A stretch of DNA of 64,000 bases from CAZMRF01 sp964568735 (lineage in GTDB: Bacteria; Acidobacteriota; Polarisedimenticolia; JACPZX01), in the NCBI GenBank assembly GCA_964568735.1, contig CAZMRF010000003.1:67347-131346 (forward strand), given 5' to 3'. Positions within the stretch are counted from its first letter, which is position 1, and every line of letters starts with the position of its first letter. The translations under genes and the position numbers were made by a program. The notes beneath the pieces are model-generated. The model saw only the letters and a list, made by a program, of their open reading frames with translations, did not search any database and was not told where the DNA came from. Shown one piece after another: positions 1 through 16,209 of the stretch.

Positions 1-9218
<9,218 letters not shown>

Positions 9219-9592
9219 GTGCGGGACCTCCATGGCCGGTCGCTGAGCCCAGGCGCGAGTGCGAGGCATCGCTCCCGTTGTGGGCCCGGCATGCGGAGCG
9301 TGGTGCAAGCCGGATTGTACGACCAAATGAATGCGCTCAATCCAAAAAATTCACCCGGTCGGATTGAATCGGAACATCCTGATCCCTTCTGGAAGCGCCC
9401 GTACCCCGCTCCCTCTGGCCGGGACTGTCCGAGGGGTCCGGCCGCCCCGTGGTCATCCCACCGGGGGGGCTGGCCTGATCTTGGCTCGGCTTGCTTTGAG
9501 AGCGCCGCGCCGCCGGATGCGAGGGGACGCCACGAAGTCAGTCCTGCTGCTCGTGCGGGGGCGGCGGCGATGCGGGCGGTGGCGAACCGGCG
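9219..9592. other. Intergenic region with probable promoter of the giant secreted protein
   Basis: I see no convincing gene here. An AT-rich patch at about 9310-9365 stands out in GC-rich surroundings. It contains a minus-strand -10-like TACAAT at 9319-9314, with a TTGAGC-like -35 fifteen bases upstream. This would give a leader of about 90 nt for the giant secreted protein. The spacer is shorter than ideal. Confidence 0.4.
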
Positions 9593-10519
9593 CTACGTCT
9601 GGACGAGCATCTCCGTCCAGGCGGCGCCGGGGGGCTCGTAGTTGAGGACGACGACCTCCTGGATCGTGCCGCGCCTCTCCGCTTTGGAGTTGATGGCGCG
9701 TCGCGCCGCCACTCCGCAGATCCGGAATCTCCGGTAGAGCCTGCGGATGAAGGGCGTGTCGCTGTTGCTGAGCATCACGCGGCATCCCCGGCGGGCCAGC
9801 TTCGTGTAGACCTCCGCGAGCTCCCTCTGGTCGTCCTCGTCGAAGCCTGCGCGGCCGTCGCGCGCCGCGTAGGAAGTGAAGCTCGACGTCTCCGAGATCG
9901 GCTGGTAGGGAGGATCGAAGTAGACGAAGTCGCCCTTGCGGGCGATGTCGAGCGTCTTGCGGAAGTGCGCCACGTTCAGCTTCACGCCTTTGAGCGCCGC
10001 CGCGGCCGCCTTGAGGTTCTGCTTGTCGAGGATCTTCGGGTTGTCGTAGGCCCCCATCGGGACGTTGAAGCGCCCGTGGCGGTTGACCCTGTAGAGCCCG
10101 TTGAAGCAGGTCTTGTTCAGGTAGACGAGCCGCGCGGCCGCGGGCCCCGGCTCGAGGAGAGAGGGGTCCTGGTCGCGGACCTCGTAGTAGTGCTTCTCCG
10201 AATGGCGCCGCTGGTGGGCCGCCAGGAGCGTGATGAGGCCCTGCACGTCCTCGCGCACGCATCGGTAGACGTTGATCAGGTCTTCGTTGCCGTCGGCGAG
10301 GATCACTTGACGGGGCTGGAAGCGCCCTCGAACGTGGAAGAAGACGGCACCGCTCCCGACGAAGGGCTCGATGTAGCGGCTGAAGCTCCCCGCGGCCGGG
10401 TAGAGAAGGACGAACCTGTCGAGAAGCTGGGTCTTGCCGCCGGCCCACTTGAGGAAGGGGCGGGGAAGGGGATCGTCTCTGTAGTCGGCGGGAAGATTCC
10501 GAGCGACGCTGCGGCTCAG
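9593..10519 (-). CDS. dam: Dam-family DNA adenine-N6 methyltransferase, probable CTG start
   Basis: D12-class DNA (adenine-N6) methyltransferase that transfers a methyl group from S-adenosylmethionine; GATC is the usual target of the family. The N-terminus carries PFLKWAGGKTQLL (AdoMet-binding motif). YIEPFVGSGAVFFH and VYFDPPYQP (catalytic DPPY) follow, then NSDTPFIRRLY. The conserved N-terminal motif lies upstream of the first ATG/GTG-type codons, and between it and the upstream in-frame stop there is no ATG, GTG or TTG. A CTG at 10519 has GGAGG nine bases upstream and is my best start (308 residues). No restriction nuclease lies nearby, so it looks like an orphan regulatory or replication-linked methylase. 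It is divergent from the methionine-synthesis gene, about 90 bp away. Confidence 0.85.
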   Translation of the reverse strand: MSRSVARNLPADYRDDPLPRPFLKWAGGKTQLLDRFVLLYPAAGSFSRYIEPFVGSGAVFFHVRGRFQPRQVILADGNEDLINVYRCVREDVQGLITLLAAHQRRHSEKHYYEVRDQDPSLLEPGPAAARLVYLNKTCFNGLYRVNRHGRFNVPMGAYDNPKILDKQNLKAAAAALKGVKLNVAHFRKTLDIARKGDFVYFDPPYQPISETSSFTSYAARDGRAGFDEDDQRELAEVYTKLARRGCRVMLSNSDTPFIRRLYRRFRICGVAARRAINSKAERRGTIQEVVVLNYEPPGAAWTEMLVQT

Positions 10520-10595
10520 GCTGACAAACCTCCGTGGCGCACACCATTGTAGCGCGAAGCTGTTCCGATTTGAAGGAAATTCACACCTGATGCCC

Positions 10596-10601
10596 TATAC
10601 T
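10596..10601 (+). promoter_or_regulatory. -10 element TATACT, seven bases before the GTG start
   Basis: TATACT sits seven bases upstream of the GTG at 10609. There is no Shine-Dalgarno sequence in between, so the transcript would be leaderless or nearly so. A TTGAAG at 10570-10575 could be a -35, but the 20-bp spacer is long. Confidence 0.4.
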
Positions 10602-10608
10602 CACGTCC

Positions 10609-12447
10609 GTGCGAAAACCCTTCCGCGAGATCCTGAAAGACACCATCGTCGTCTTCGACGGAGCGATGGGCACCGAGCTGTATGCTCGCGGTGTCTTCAT
10701 CAACAAGTGCTACGACGAGCTGAACCTCTCCAACCCCAGGCTCGTCTCCGACGTCCACCGCGACTACAGGAAGGCCGGTGCCGACGTCCTCGAGACCAAC
10801 ACCTTCGGGGCCAACCGCTTCAAGCTGGGCGGGCACGGCTTCGGCGAGAAGACCGCCGAGATCAACAAGGCTGGAGCCCGGATCGCCAGGGAGATCGCCG
10901 GGGAAGACCTCTACGTGGCCGGCTCCGTCGGCCCCCTGGGGCTCAAGATCGAGCCGTGGGGGCCGACGTCGATCCAGGAGGCGAGGGCGGCCTTCTCTGA
11001 GCAGGTCCAGGCGCTGGTCGAAGGCGGTGTGGACCTGATCTCGATCGAGACGATCTCGGATCTCAGCGAGATGCACCAGGCGATCCTCGCCGTCCAGGAT
11101 CACTGCGACCTGCCCATCGTGGCGCAGATGACGGTGGACGAGGACGGCCTGAGCCTCTACGGAACGGAGCCCGAGGTCTTCACCGCGAGGATCGACGAGT
11201 GGGGTGCCGACATGATCGGCGTCAACTGCTCGGTGGGGCCGCACGCGATCCTGGGCGCCCTCGAGCGGGTCGCGCGAGCCACCGAGAAGCCGCTCATCGT
11301 CCAGCCCAACGCAGGGACGCCGCGCAACGTCGACGGCCGCAACATCTACCTGTGCTCGCCCGAGTACATGGGCAGCTACGCCCGCCGCTTCATCCTCGCG
11401 GGAGCCAAGGCGGTCGGAGGCTGCTGCGGGACGACCCCCGATCACATCCGGCACATCGTGAAGTCGGTCCGGATGTTGCGGCCGGCGCAGCGCCACGTCG
11501 CCATCTTCGTGCCCAAGGACGAGAGCCAGGGCGTCGAGCCGGTGGTCCTGCGCGAGAAGTCGAACCTCGCCCGCAAGATCGTCGATGGCGAGTTCGTCAC
11601 CTCCGTGGAGCTGCTCCCACCGAAGGGCATCTCGTCGGCCAAGGTCCTCGAGGCGGGCTGCCTCCTCAAGCAGAAGGGCGTCGACGCCGTCAACATCCCC
11701 GACGGCGCGCGCGCCACCGCCCGGATGGGCGCGATGTTCCTTGCGCTCCAGATGGTGCGCGAGGCCGGGATCGAGCCGATCCTCCACTACTGCTGCCGCG
11801 ACCGGAACCTGATCGGGATGCAGGGCGATCTCCTCGGCCTCTACGCCAGCGGGCTGCGCAACATCCTGATCATCACCGGCGATCCCCCCAAGCTGGGAGA
11901 CTACCCCGACGCGACGGCGGTCTTCGACGTGGATGCCATCGGGCTGACCAACATGGTCACGCGCCTCAACCACGGGCTCGACCTCGGGGGCACGCCCATC
12001 GGGAAGCCCACCGGGTACTTCGTGGGTGTCGGGGCCAACCCCGGCGCGATGGACATCGCCTACGAGCTGAAGCGCTTCCGCTACAAGGTCGAGGCCGGGG
12101 CGGAGTTCGCCGTCACCCAGCCCGTCTTCGACGTCGAGCAGATCAAGAGCTTCCTCGAGGCCGTGCGCGGCCACAGGATCCCGGTCATCGCCGGCATCTG
12201 GCCCCTGGCCTCCCTGCGCAACGCCGAGTTCATGCGCAACGAGGTCCCCGGCGTCGTCGTGCCCGACCACGTCATGGAACGGATGCGGAAGGCCGACGCC
12301 GAGGGGAAGGGAAAGGAGGAGGGCGGCCTCATCGCTCGAGAGACCCTCGAGGAGCTGAGGCCCCTGATCCAGGGAGTGCAGGTCTCCGCCCCCTTCGGGA
12401 AGGTCCAGGGCGCCCTCGACGTCCTCAAGGTCGTCGGGATCGGCTAG
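10609..12447 (+). CDS. Bifunctional homocysteine S-methyltransferase / 5,10-methylenetetrahydrofolate reductase
   Basis: 612 residues. Residues 1-~290 form a MetH-type homocysteine S-methyltransferase barrel: FDGAMGTELYARG, ETNTFGANR, and the zinc-ligand cysteines in GVNCSVGP and GGCCGTTPDH. Residues ~310-612 form a MetF-type flavin-dependent methylenetetrahydrofolate reductase, with FVTSVELLPPKG, RNILIITGDPPKLGDYP and the Gln of EFAVTQPVFD. The fusion couples making methyl-tetrahydrofolate to methylating homocysteine to methionine, in the cytosol. It lacks the cobalamin-binding and activation domains of full MetH. Its length is typical of the family fusion. The GTG start follows a -10-like TATACT by seven bases. 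Confidence 0.93.
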   Translation: MRKPFREILKDTIVVFDGAMGTELYARGVFINKCYDELNLSNPRLVSDVHRDYRKAGADVLETNTFGANRFKLGGHGFGEKTAEINKAGARIAREIAGEDLYVAGSVGPLGLKIEPWGPTSIQEARAAFSEQVQALVEGGVDLISIETISDLSEMHQAILAVQDHCDLPIVAQMTVDEDGLSLYGTEPEVFTARIDEWGADMIGVNCSVGPHAILGALERVARATEKPLIVQPNAGTPRNVDGRNIYLCSPEYMGSYARRFILAGAKAVGGCCGTTPDHIRHIVKSVRMLRPAQRHVAIFVPKDESQGVEPVVLREKSNLARKIVDGEFVTSVELLPPKGISSAKVLEAGCLLKQKGVDAVNIPDGARATARMGAMFLALQMVREAGIEPILHYCCRDRNLIGMQGDLLGLYASGLRNILIITGDPPKLGDYPDATAVFDVDAIGLTNMVTRLNHGLDLGGTPIGKPTGYFVGVGANPGAMDIAYELKRFRYKVEAGAEFAVTQPVFDVEQIKSFLEAVRGHRIPVIAGIWPLASLRNAEFMRNEVPGVVVPDHVMERMRKADAEGKGKEEGGLIARETLEELRPLIQGVQVSAPFGKVQGALDVLKVVGIG

Positions 12448-12510
12448 GCCGGAGACGGGGATTCCGATCCGGCCAGAGGCGCCGTGCGTCTCCTCTCGTT
12501 CCACTCCCCC

Positions 12511-12966
12511 TCAGCGCCGCTTCTTGCTGCCCGCGAGCGCCCCATCCACCGACCAGCGGCCGCCGCCCGTGAATAACAGGATCACGGCAAGCCCGGCGGC
12601 GAGGATGTGGTACTCGTAGCCCTCGCCGGCCTGGGTGCCAGACCAGTTCATGAAGAAGCCGTTCGGGAAATGGGCCATCCGCACGGCGCCAATCATGATG
12701 GCGAGGATCCCGAGCGCCGAGATCCTCGTCAGGAAGCCTGCGATCAGCCCTAGGGCTCCGGCCGATTCGGTCAGGATCACGAGGAGGGCCAGGATCCAGG
12801 GGATGCCGAGCTGCTCGGTGAAGAACCCCATGGTCCCCGAAAAGCCGTTACCGCCAAACCAGCCGAGCGTCTTCTGCAGGCCGTGGGGGAGCATGACCAC
12901 GCCCAGAACCAGCCGGGCGAACAGTCCCGCCCACGAGCCATCCGATTTGAGGATCAGCTGTTTCAT
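12511..12966 (-). CDS. DoxX-family membrane protein
   Basis: 151 residues with four hydrophobic segments, including LFARLVLGVVMLPHGLQKTL, WILALLVILTESAGALGLIAG, ISALGILAIMIGAV and YHILAAGLAVILLF. The layout and the HGxQK and ESxG motifs fit the DoxX family of small inner-membrane proteins. Their roles include quinone-linked and redox-stress functions, and the exact reaction is not settled. I start at the ATG at 12966 (MKQLILK), preceded by a GGAGGAG stretch, rather than at the longer frame. The gene is divergent from the microcompartment operon, with a TATCAT-like -10 on the minus strand near 13012-13017. Confidence 0.85.
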   Translation of the reverse strand: MKQLILKSDGSWAGLFARLVLGVVMLPHGLQKTLGWFGGNGFSGTMGFFTEQLGIPWILALLVILTESAGALGLIAGFLTRISALGILAIMIGAVRMAHFPNGFFMNWSGTQAGEGYEYHILAAGLAVILLFTGGGRWSVDGALAGSKKRR

Positions 12967-13089
12967 GCCTTCAACTCCTCCAGCCAGGGGTTGGATGCCG
13001 AGACGGCAGCGCATGATACTCGGGGCGGACCCCGAACGCGGGGCCGGATTCTCTGCTACTCTGTGGCTCCCGCCCGCCGGGCAAGGCGT

Positions 13090-13139
13090 GACCGGAGCCG
13101 GTCGCGCCTCCCGCCCGCAATTGGGGCGGGCGACCCTTC
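13090..13139 (+). promoter_or_regulatory. Two hairpins in the leader of the BMC operon
   Basis: A perfect hairpin, GACCGG-AG-CCGGTC, is followed by CCCGCCC-N7-GGGCGGG, which ends about ten bases before the first start codon. No Shine-Dalgarno sequence is visible for that gene, so the second stem would occlude or replace the ribosome site. This could be translational control or just GC-rich palindromy. Confidence 0.3.
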
Positions 13140-13817
13140 ATGAAAAAAGGCCAGGTTTCCTTCGCCATCGCGGGCCTCATCTTCGGCTTCCTCGTGGGCT
13201 TCGTCGTGTCCCATCAGGTGTATGTGGGGAGGGGCGTCCCCGCCTTCGAGCACCCTCCGATGCCCGGCGGGATGACCGCGGGCGGGGGGCCGATGGGAGC
13301 GGGGTCGGCCGGACTCCGGGGCCAGGGTCAGGAGGGTGCGCCGGCGCCGGCGCCGGAAGGCGGGGCTCCCGACATGGCCACCATGGAGGGGGTCCAGAAG
13401 GAGATCGCCGGGCTCAAGGCGACTCTCGAGAAGGAGCCGCGGAACACCGAATCTCTCAGCCGTCTCGGGGACCTCTACTTCGACGCTGGCATGTTCGACG
13501 GGGCCATCGGCTACTACGAGAAGGCGCTCGAGATCGAGCCGGGCAACGTCCTGGTGCGGACGGATCTGGGGACCTCTCTCCGGCGCACGGGCCACCCGGA
13601 CCGGGCCATGAAGGAGTTCGAGGCGGCCGTGCAGGCCGACCCGTCGCACTGGCGGGGCTGGTTCAACATCGGCGTCGTCGCCCTCTACGACCTCGGGCAG
13701 TACGATCGGGCCGAGGAGGCCTTCGCCAAAGTGGACGACCTGAACCCGGGCTCGATCGACATGACGGCCCTTCAGACGGAGATCAAGCGCGTGCGGGCCG
13801 AAGGAGCCGGCGGATGA
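13140..13817 (+). CDS. Membrane-anchored TPR protein, first gene of BMC operon
   Basis: 225 residues. An N-terminal signal anchor (FAIAGLIFGFLVGFVVS) is followed by a Gly/Pro/Ala-rich linker (~40-80). At least three tetratricopeptide repeats then run from ~95 to 215, for example SLSRLGDLYFDAGMFDGAI followed by ALEIEPGN. It is predicted to hang from the inner membrane with a protein-binding TPR face. Its stop overlaps the aldolase start (ATGA), so the two are translationally coupled. This places it in the microcompartment operon, although anchored TPR proteins are not a usual shell or core component. A role in tethering or assembly is inference. Confidence 0.85.
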   Translation: MKKGQVSFAIAGLIFGFLVGFVVSHQVYVGRGVPAFEHPPMPGGMTAGGGPMGAGSAGLRGQGQEGAPAPAPEGGAPDMATMEGVQKEIAGLKATLEKEPRNTESLSRLGDLYFDAGMFDGAIGYYEKALEIEPGNVLVRTDLGTSLRRTGHPDRAMKEFEAAVQADPSHWRGWFNIGVVALYDLGQYDRAEEAFAKVDDLNPGSIDMTALQTEIKRVRAEGAGG

Positions 13818-14599
13818 CCTCGCGCTCCGAGCACCAGCTCCGCAAGGACATCTGCGAGGTCGGCCGCCGCATGTACCAGAAGGGGTTCATCGCAGCCAAC
13901 GACGGCAACATCTCGGCGCGCATGGACAACGGCAACGTGCTCCTCACGCCCTCGGCGACGAACAAGGGACGGCTCGACGAGGAGGACCTGGTCGTCACCG
14001 ACATGCATGGAGTCCGCCTCTACGGCCGGAAGGAGCCCTCCAGCGAGCTTCCGATGCACCTCGTCGTCTACAGGGAGCGGCCCGACGTGAGGGCCGTCGT
14101 GCACGCCCACCCGCCCTACGCCACGGGATTCTCGGTGGCGGGAGTTCCACTCGACAAGCCTCTCATCTCCGAGGTCGTGCTCACGCTGGGCACCGTCCCG
14201 CTCGCGGAGTACGGAACGCCGACGACGCCGGAGCTCGCGGAGGCGATCGAGCCCTACGTGCGCGAGCACGACGCGATCCTGATGGCGAACCACGGCGCGA
14301 TGACTTCGGGCCCCGATCTCTTCACGGCCTACGACCGGATGGAGACGCTGGACCATTTCGCGCACATCTGGCTCGTGGCCCGCATCATGGGCACGGAGCG
14401 ATCGCTCTCCGCGGAAAACGTTGCCAAGCTCAAGGCTATCCGCGAGCGGACGCACTTCGAGCCGCCTGTGGATGCCTGCTTCACCTGTCCCATTCTCGAT
14501 GAGAAGATGAAGTCGGCCGGCGGCGGGAAGATCCAGCTCACGCGCGAGCAGCTCGTCGACCTCGTCGCCGACGTGGTCAGGGGCCTGGACGTTGCCTGA
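13814..14599 (+). CDS. Class II aldolase (FucA/AraD family), probable microcompartment core enzyme
   Basis: 261 residues. The family cleaves phosphorylated sugars such as fuculose-1-phosphate or rhamnulose-1-phosphate into dihydroxyacetone phosphate and an aldehyde, using Zn2+. Visible motifs are the substrate-loop NDGNISAR, the catalytic Glu in SSELPMH, the zinc ligands in HAHPPYATG, and NHGAMTSGPD. The C-terminus has an extension with DACFTCPILDEK, a Gly/Lys linker and a final amphipathic helix (LTREQLVDLVADVVRGL). That helix resembles the encapsulation peptides that route cargo into microcompartments, and class II aldolases are core enzymes of known planctomycetal BMCs. The start ATG overlaps the TPR gene stop. 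The substrate cannot be read from sequence. Confidence 0.9.
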   Translation: MTSRSEHQLRKDICEVGRRMYQKGFIAANDGNISARMDNGNVLLTPSATNKGRLDEEDLVVTDMHGVRLYGRKEPSSELPMHLVVYRERPDVRAVVHAHPPYATGFSVAGVPLDKPLISEVVLTLGTVPLAEYGTPTTPELAEAIEPYVREHDAILMANHGAMTSGPDLFTAYDRMETLDHFAHIWLVARIMGTERSLSAENVAKLKAIRERTHFEPPVDACFTCPILDEKMKSAGGGKIQLTREQLVDLVADVVRGLDVA

Positions 14600-14631
14600 G
14601 GATCCTCATGAAGGATAAGGAAGGAGCCGTA

Positions 14632-14916
14632 ATGGGCGAAGCGCTGGGTATGGTGGAGACCCGCGGCCTCGTGGCGATGATCGAGGCCGCGGACGCGATG
14701 GTGAAGGCGGCGAAGGTCACCCTGGTCGGCTACGAGAAGATCGGGTCGGGCCTCGTAACGGTCCTGGTCCGGGGCGACGTCGCGGCGTGCAAGGCCGCGA
14801 CGGACGCCGGCGCGGCCGCGGCTCGCAAGGTCGGAGAGCTCGTCTCCGTCCACGTGATCCCGAGGCCTCACGCCAGCCTCGAGGACAGGCTTCCCATCGG
14901 GAAGACCGCGAGGTAG
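14632..14916 (+). CDS. BMC-domain hexameric shell protein (BMC-H)
   Basis: 94 residues: one canonical BMC domain (GMVETRGLVAMIEAADAMVKAA, the pore-region KIGSGLVTVLVRGDV, and VGELVSVHVIPRPH). Such proteins form hexamers that tile the flat faces of a microcompartment shell, with a central pore for small metabolites. I choose the ATG at 14632 because GGAAGGAG lies five bases upstream and the family begins MGEALGM; an ATG at 14608 would add eight residues. It lies 32 bp after the aldolase and just before three pentamer genes. It is the only BMC-H gene in the window, and no tandem-domain trimer (BMC-T) is present. Confidence 0.95.
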   Translation: MGEALGMVETRGLVAMIEAADAMVKAAKVTLVGYEKIGSGLVTVLVRGDVAACKAATDAGAAAARKVGELVSVHVIPRPHASLEDRLPIGKTAR

Positions 14917-14952
14917 CCCGGCGGACGGGCGGCTCGCGAGCGCAGGTCCCGA

Positions 14953-15243
14953 ATGTTTCTGGCCCGGGTTGTCGGAACGGTCGTCGCCACGCGGAAGGAC
15001 GACCGCCTCGAAGGGTGCAAGCTGCTGGTCGTCCAGCCTGTCGACGAGACGGGCAAGGACGAGGGGCGGTGCGTGGTTGCTGTGGACACGGTCTCGGCCG
15101 GCAACCGCGAGGTGGTCCTCGTCGTCAGCGGATCTTCGGCGCGCATGACCACGCGCACGAAAGACTCCCCGGTGGATGCCGCCATCGTGGGCATCGTGGA
15201 CACCGTCGCGATCGACGATGCGGCTCCATGGGGCACGCCGTGA
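14953..15243 (+). CDS. EutN/CcmL-type pentameric vertex protein 1 (BMC-P)
   Basis: 96 residues. FLARVVGTVVATRKDDRLEGCKLLVVQPV is a typical EutN/CcmL beginning, followed by a beta-barrel and the closing AAIVGIVDTV strand. BMC-P pentamers cap the vertices of the icosahedral shell. Its stop overlaps the next gene's GTG start (GTGA), showing translational coupling. Confidence 0.94.
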   Translation: MFLARVVGTVVATRKDDRLEGCKLLVVQPVDETGKDEGRCVVAVDTVSAGNREVVLVVSGSSARMTTRTKDSPVDAAIVGIVDTVAIDDAAPWGTP

Positions 15244-15536
15244 ACCTCGGCCGCGTCGTGGGCCGCGTCGTCTCCAGTCATAAAGATGCCGGCCTGACCG
15301 GCCGGAAGATCCTGATCATCCAGCCGCTCGGCGCGGATCTCTCCGCGCGGGGGTCGACCATCGTCGCCGCCGACGCGGTGGGGGCCGGGGCGGGTGAGAC
15401 GGTCATCTGGGTGCGGGGCCGCGAGGCCGCCCATGCCTTCCTGCCCGACGAGGTGCCTGTGGATGCGGGCGTCGTCGGGATCGTGGACGAGGCCTACGTG
15501 GACGAGAGCGCAGGCAGGCGGAGCCCATCGCGGTGA
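15240..15536 (+). CDS. EutN/CcmL-type pentameric vertex protein 2 (BMC-P)
   Basis: 98 residues. The N-terminus is NLGRVVGRVVSSHKDAGLTG, followed by KILIIQPL, VAADAVGAGAGETVIWV and the closing GVVGIVDEAYV. I use the GTG at 15240 that overlaps the preceding stop, because it places the conserved first strand at residue 2; an ATG at 15228 would add four residues. It is the most divergent of the three paralogues and has its own tail, so the vertex proteins are not simple copies. Its stop overlaps the next GTG. Confidence 0.93.
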   Translation: MNLGRVVGRVVSSHKDAGLTGRKILIIQPLGADLSARGSTIVAADAVGAGAGETVIWVRGREAAHAFLPDEVPVDAGVVGIVDEAYVDESAGRRSPSR

Positions 15537-15823
15537 TCCTCGCACGGGTCATCGGCAACGTCGTCGCCACCAGGAAGCACGACGCCTTCCACTCCTTCAA
15601 GCTCATGCTCGTGCGCCCCGTGGGTGTTGACGGCGGCGACGCCGGCGACGAGTTCATGGCGGCGGACGGCGTGGGGGCCGGGCCCGGGGAGACGGTCCTC
15701 GTCGTGGTGGAGGGGCGGTCGGCGGGCCAGGCCCTCCGCAAGGAGCGGGCGCCGCTCGATGCCGCCATCGTCGGGATTGTCGATCGGATCGACTGCGACA
15801 CCCAGGAGCATCGCCGGCCATGA
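15533..15823 (+). CDS. EutN/CcmL-type pentameric vertex protein 3 (BMC-P)
   Basis: 96 residues with ILARVIGNVVATRKHDAFHS, a central VGAGPGETVLVVVEG and the closing AAIVGIVDRIDC. The GTG start overlaps the previous gene's TGA. Together with the other two it gives three distinct vertex proteins, the number seen in planctomycetal and Haliangium-type BMC loci. Confidence 0.94.
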   Translation: MILARVIGNVVATRKHDAFHSFKLMLVRPVGVDGGDAGDEFMAADGVGAGPGETVLVVVEGRSAGQALRKERAPLDAAIVGIVDRIDCDTQEHRRP

Positions 15824-15859
15824 CCCCCATCGGCCAGGGAGCCGGATCCTCGTGCTGCG

Positions 15860-16204
15860 ATGAGAATGAAGCTCGGCACGTTGCCTGACGGGCGCAGGCC
15901 GCCAGGTGCCGGGGAGCTCATCCCCCCCGGCTGGGTCGGCCTCCCCGCGGACGGGAAGGAGGCCGCCGGCGCCGCGCGCCGCGAGGAGCCCGCCGCCGGG
16001 GCTGCGCGCGATCGGATCGCGCGGGCGCTCGGGGAGGCGCTGGCGCCCGGCGTCATGCCGGCGCGCTCCGTGATAGCTTCGATCGACTCCGCCGTGCGCG
16101 AGCACGTGAGCCCCATCACTCCATGGGGTGAGCGCTCTGCCTGCATCATCGAGCCCGGCAAGCCCTGCCGCGGAAGCGGGCGCTGCCGGGAAAGAGGGTA
16201 CTGA
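15860..16204 (+). CDS. Small protein with C-terminal Cys motif, end of BMC cluster
   Basis: 114 residues of a kind I do not recognise. There is a Pro/Gly/Ala-rich N-terminus (to ~45), a helical segment (AARDRIARALGEALAP, then VIASIDSAVREHV), and a distinctive tail, CIIEPGKPCRGSGRCRERGY, whose three cysteines could bind a metal or Fe-S cluster. It lies 36 bp after the third vertex gene and five bases before the large TPR gene, so it is almost certainly co-transcribed. The helix could be a targeting peptide and the tail a cofactor or assembly site; both are guesses. The start could be ATG 15860 or ATG 15866. Confidence 0.65.
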   Translation: MRMKLGTLPDGRRPPGAGELIPPGWVGLPADGKEAAGAARREEPAAGAARDRIARALGEALAPGVMPARSVIASIDSAVREHVSPITPWGERSACIIEPGKPCRGSGRCRERGY

Positions 16205-16209
16205 CGAGG

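Noticed and set aside
10516..12504. 662-residue minus-strand frame
   Set aside because: Antisense to the methionine-synthesis fusion gene; Asp/Gly/Leu-rich with no family, typical of GC-rich shadow frames.
12635..13813. N-terminal extension of the aldolase frame by nearly 400 residues
   Set aside because: It runs antisense to DoxX and over the TPR gene in another frame; the overlapping ATG at 13814 gives the family length.
14608..14631. Longer N-terminus of the BMC-H protein
   Set aside because: GGAAGGAG lies right before the ATG at 14632, and the family starts there.
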